Of a DNA stretch of 64,000 nucleotides, positions 61,478 through 64,000 are shown piece after piece. The stretch is from NCBI RefSeq assembly GCF_017875315.1, contig NZ_JAGGMM010000001.1, forward strand, positions 372,001 to 436,000, read 5' to 3'. The notes beneath the pieces were generated by a model, which saw only the letters and a program-made list of their open reading frames with translations, ran no database searches and had not been told where the DNA came from. Each line of letters starts with the position of its first letter. Position 1 is the stretch's first letter. This DNA is from Methanomicrobium sp. W14 (GTDB lineage Archaea; Halobacteriota; Methanomicrobia; Methanomicrobiales; Methanomicrobiaceae). The position numbers and the translations under genes are program-made.

Positions 61478-62989
61478 TCAGGCCCCCACTGTCTTAACGT
61501 CAAGGACGTTCATCAGTCCCTCATCAAGCATATATCCGCGCAGACGGTCGCGGTTTCCGCGCAGACTTTCAATTGAATTTATTCCGGCGGCACCCATGAG
61601 CTCGGAAAGCTCAAGAGTCCAGCCTTTAATAAGATTTGCAACGTTCTTTGAAGCCTCATCCGGGTTTAATCTTTTTACAAGTTCAGGTCTCTGAGTTGCA
61701 ATTCCCCAGGGGCATAGTCCCCTGTAGCACGAACCGCAGACCCTGCACCCCATTGCGACAAGGGCGGCTGTTCCTATATATACCGCATCGGCCCCAAGTG
61801 CTATCGATTTTGTAAGGTCGGCGCTGTTTCTGATACCGCCGCTTGCAATAATCGATATCTCGTTTCTGACTCCCTGTGAACGCAGTTTGCTGTCTACCGC
61901 TGCAACTGCCGCTTCTATCGGTATACCTACATTGTCGCGGAATACGCGTGGAGCCGCTCCTGTTCCACCCTTAAATCCGTCTATTACGACTGCATCGGCA
62001 GAAGACCTGGCAATTCCAGCTGCAATTGCAGGAGCGTTGTGGACTGCCGCAATTTTTACGAAGACCGGCTTTTTCCATTCGGTCGCTTCTTTGAGGCTTC
62101 TTACAAGCTGTGCGAGGTCTTCGATGCTGTAGATATCATGATGAGGTGCAGGACTTATGGCGTCGCTGTGTATAGGGATCATTCTTGTTTTTGATACCTC
62201 TTCCGAGACCTTTTCACCCGGGAGATGACCTCCTATGCCGGGCTTTGCACCCTGGCCAATCTTAATCTCAATTGCAGCGCCGCGTTCAAGATAGTCTACG
62301 TCAACACCGAATCTCCCTGATGCGATCTGGACTATCATGCGGTCCTGGTATGGGAAAAGGCTTTTGTGAAGACCGCCTTCTCCGGTTCCCATATATGTGC
62401 CCACTTCATGGACGGCCTTTGCCATTGCAAGCTGTGCATTCAGAGAGATTGCACCGTAGCTCATATGGCCTATCATTACAGGGGTATCAAGCTTCAGGTT
62501 TGGAGCAAGTTCTGTATTTAAGTCGTAATCTCCGCTTGAATTTTTGGAGACTTCAACCTGTCTGGGTTTCTTTCCTATATAGGTCCTGATCTCCATCGGT
62601 TCGCGGAGAGGGTCGATACTCGGGTTTGTAACCTGGCATGCGTCGAGTACAAGCTTATCAAATATTATCGGGTAATCGCCTGCATTTCCCATGCCTGAAA
62701 GAATTATCTTCCCGGATTTCGCCTGGTTGTATATTGCCTCCCTTGTCTCGCGTGTCCATACCGGGTGCGACCTGTAGTCGTTCGGCTTCTCATGCAGGTT
62801 TATCGCATCACGCGGACACATGGCAATGCACCTGTGGCATGCTGTGCATTTCCTTGAGTCGGCTATAATTTTCTGGTCTTCTTTCCTGAATACCCCGTAT
62901 GAACAGTTGTCTATGCACCTTTCGCAGAGCATGCACTGGTCCCTGTCAATAGCTATCTTGTATTTTGGAGGTACGCTGCCGATTGTCAT
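61478..62989 (-). CDS. gltB: Glutamate synthase FMN/Fe-S subunit (archaeal gltB2)
   Basis: 503 residues from ATG 62989 (GGTGAAAAG upstream), ATGA overlap with the preceding gene. N-terminal ferredoxin clusters CMLCERCIDNCSYGVF and CTACHRCIAMCPRDAI, then FMN-synthase core with MGHMSYGAISLNAQLAMA, GTGEGGLHKSL, GTGAAPRVFRDN and the 3Fe-4S motif GCRVCGSCYRGLCPWG. It reduces 2-oxoglutarate plus glutamine-derived ammonia to glutamate. The N-terminal ferredoxin domain is the archaeal arrangement. Confidence 0.94.
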   Translation of the reverse strand: MTIGSVPPKYKIAIDRDQCMLCERCIDNCSYGVFRKEDQKIIADSRKCTACHRCIAMCPRDAINLHEKPNDYRSHPVWTRETREAIYNQAKSGKIILSGMGNAGDYPIIFDKLVLDACQVTNPSIDPLREPMEIRTYIGKKPRQVEVSKNSSGDYDLNTELAPNLKLDTPVMIGHMSYGAISLNAQLAMAKAVHEVGTYMGTGEGGLHKSLFPYQDRMIVQIASGRFGVDVDYLERGAAIEIKIGQGAKPGIGGHLPGEKVSEEVSKTRMIPIHSDAISPAPHHDIYSIEDLAQLVRSLKEATEWKKPVFVKIAAVHNAPAIAAGIARSSADAVVIDGFKGGTGAAPRVFRDNVGIPIEAAVAAVDSKLRSQGVRNEISIIASGGIRNSADLTKSIALGADAVYIGTAALVAMGCRVCGSCYRGLCPWGIATQRPELVKRLNPDEASKNVANLIKGWTLELSELMGAAGINSIESLRGNRDRLRGYMLDEGLMNVLDVKTVGA

Positions 62990-64000
62990 CTTTTCACCAT
63001 TCCTATAACGGGTTCTCCGGCCTTTGGCATCCATACTCTGTCAAGGTCAGGGTTCATTCTGCGAATGGCTGCTTCTTCGCTTGATATATAAAGACAGTCG
63101 CCGGATTCAGCCGCAATCATGGGCCTTAATTTTATTCTGTCGGTAAAACCTACTATCCCTTCAGGTTTTGCAACAACTATGGCGAAGGGACCGTTCATCA
63201 TCGCAGACCCGTATGCCATCCTGAGAGTCGTATAAAGTTTCTTTTCCTTCTCAGGCATTCTGTCTATTTCGTCCCAGAATGGTGGTGCCAGGGCTTTTAC
63301 GGATATTTCGTCCGGAAGTTTGTGTCTTCTGCCGAGAAGGTCGGCAAGATACGCTACAACTTCGGTATCGGTTTTCATTGTGCACTTGTACCCGAAACTT
63401 TCAATATATCGCCTGTTAGTCCCGTATGATGTTATTTCACCGTTGTGGATGACACTCCAGTCCAGAAGGTTGAACGGGTGTGCACCTCCCCACCAGCCGG
63501 ATGTGTTGGTAGGATAACGGTTGTGTCCCATCCAGATGTAACCTTCATAATCCTCAATTTTATAGAAGTTTGCCACATCCTCAGGCCACCCGGATGCCTT
63601 GAAGACTCCTATATTTTTGCCGGATGAGAAGATCAGTGCACCGTTTATCTGGGTGTTGACCTTGTTCACGATGTTTATTATCGCATCTTCTTCAGGGGAG
63701 CACGACCCTGCAAGAAGTTTCGGGTCAGGTTTGAAAAAATATCTCCATGGTATATGCTGTTTTTTTAATCTTTTCTGTTCATATGTTGGGATTTCTTCAG
63801 AATATTCGATCTCTCCCCATTTGTTCAGCAGCTCTTCTACAGCCTTTTTTGGCTCTACCAGATTGTCGTAGAAGACATGGAGGGCATAGTAATCCCTGAA
63901 ATCAGGGTATGCACCGTATACTGCATATCCTGCCCCTTCACCACTCCCTCTCTCGTTCATTAGGGCAAGAGCGTTTTTAATCGCACCTCCGTCCATGACG
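62986..64000 (-). CDS. Glutamate synthase glutaminase subunit (archaeal gltB1), 5' partial at window edge
   Basis: About 338 residues; the frame stays open past base 64000, and the ATG at 63996 is internal, since the catalytic N-terminal Cys that starts class II amidotransferases is not present. Remaining glutaminase features: YIWMGHNRYPTNTSGWWGGAHPF and LLDWSVIHNGEITSYGTNRR. It releases ammonia from glutamine for the FMN subunit. First gene of the four-gene operon. Confidence 0.9.
   Translation of the reverse strand, partial: VMDGGAIKNALALMNERGSGEGAGYAVYGAYPDFRDYYALHVFYDNLVEPKKAVEELLNKWGEIEYSEEIPTYEQKRLKKQHIPWRYFFKPDPKLLAGSCSPEEDAIINIVNKVNTQINGALIFSSGKNIGVFKASGWPEDVANFYKIEDYEGYIWMGHNRYPTNTSGWWGGAHPFNLLDWSVIHNGEITSYGTNRRYIESFGYKCTMKTDTEVVAYLADLLGRRHKLPDEISVKALAPPFWDEIDRMPEKEKKLYTTLRMAYGSAMMNGPFAIVVAKPEGIVGFTDRIKLRPMIAAESGDCLYISSEEAAIRRMNPDLDRVWMPKAGEPVIGMVKR

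Noticed and set aside
1-64000. CRISPR arrays, rRNA, complete insertion sequences, replication origin
   Set aside because: I looked for regular short repeats, rRNA signatures, terminal inverted repeats with transposase and Orc/Cdc6 genes and saw none; the only mobile trace is the recombinase remnant.

Overview
The window looks like a chromosomal segment of a methanogenic archaeon, most likely of the order Methanomicrobiales (a Methanoplanus/Methanolacinia-like genome; this placement is inference). The support is: Sep-tRNA:Cys-tRNA synthase, the split archaeal glutamate synthase with an FrhB-like subunit, an NrpRI/NrpRII pair beside glnA, archaeal CCA-adding enzyme, a TrmB-family regulator, an intron-containing tRNA with a bulge-helix-bulge splice site, AT-rich TATA elements, and Shine-Dalgarno sequences of the GGAGGTGAT type.

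Layout. 1-6236: the 3' part of a secreted PKD-repeat protein with a caspase-like His-Gly/Asp-Ser-Cys domain, followed by five tandem, mosaic paralogues of a membrane-anchored exported protein. 6320-10702: a frameshifted 2TM gene, tRNA-Asp, a 59-residue protein plus SepCysS (tRNA-dependent cysteine synthesis), thiI, and an overlapping DUF2150-like/DUF5814-like pair. 10822-19610: an extracellular nuclease with a lamin-tail domain, a YkgJ-type Cys-cluster protein, a STAS/SpoIIE-phosphatase/HATPase partner-switching set, and a VWA-PP2C-kinase (TerY-P-like) triad; a 59-codon membrane protein lies just beyond it. 19766-22578: UDP-sugar dehydrogenase and nucleotidyltransferase, then an exported protein. 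22575-29911: a methyltransferase, two broken genes (RND transporter fragment, frameshifted methyltransferase), then an intact MFS exporter divergent from a TrmB-like regulator over a palindromic operator, a Fe-S protein and a MerR/GyrI-type regulator with a small leader ORF. 29924-37396: GNAT, transglutaminase-like lipoprotein, zinc-ribbon and DUF6159-like membrane proteins, a PUA-PP-loop fusion overlapping hisH, the intron-containing tRNA(CAU), and a Na+/solute symporter.

37710-52573: a 1379-residue HEAT-repeat protein carrying five LTQDEID-type repeats, an anchored surface protein, nrdD with a glutaredoxin-like NrdH partner, thpR-cca, an AbrB/PhoU protein, glnA, and convergent nrpRI/nrpRII. 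52735-57141: a foreign-looking patch with a decayed large serine recombinase of Firmicutes type, an intact UvrA-like ABC ATPase, a MarR regulator and about 1 kb of coding debris. 57142-64000: an ArsR regulator divergent from a split YeeE/YedE sulfur-transport pair and DUF169, then the four-gene glutamate synthase operon running off the right edge.

How the genes fit together: nitrogen assimilation is represented by glnA, NrpRI/II and the glutamate synthase operon; a small signalling block combines partner switching and Ser/Thr phosphorylation; two drug/sulfur transport loci each have a divergent regulator with a visible palindromic operator. The strongest candidates for undescribed biology are the caspase-like/PKD protein with its five paralogues, the archaeal partner-switching set next to the kinase triad, the FliM-like motif repeats inside the HEAT protein, and the NrdD that appears to lack its glycyl-radical tail.
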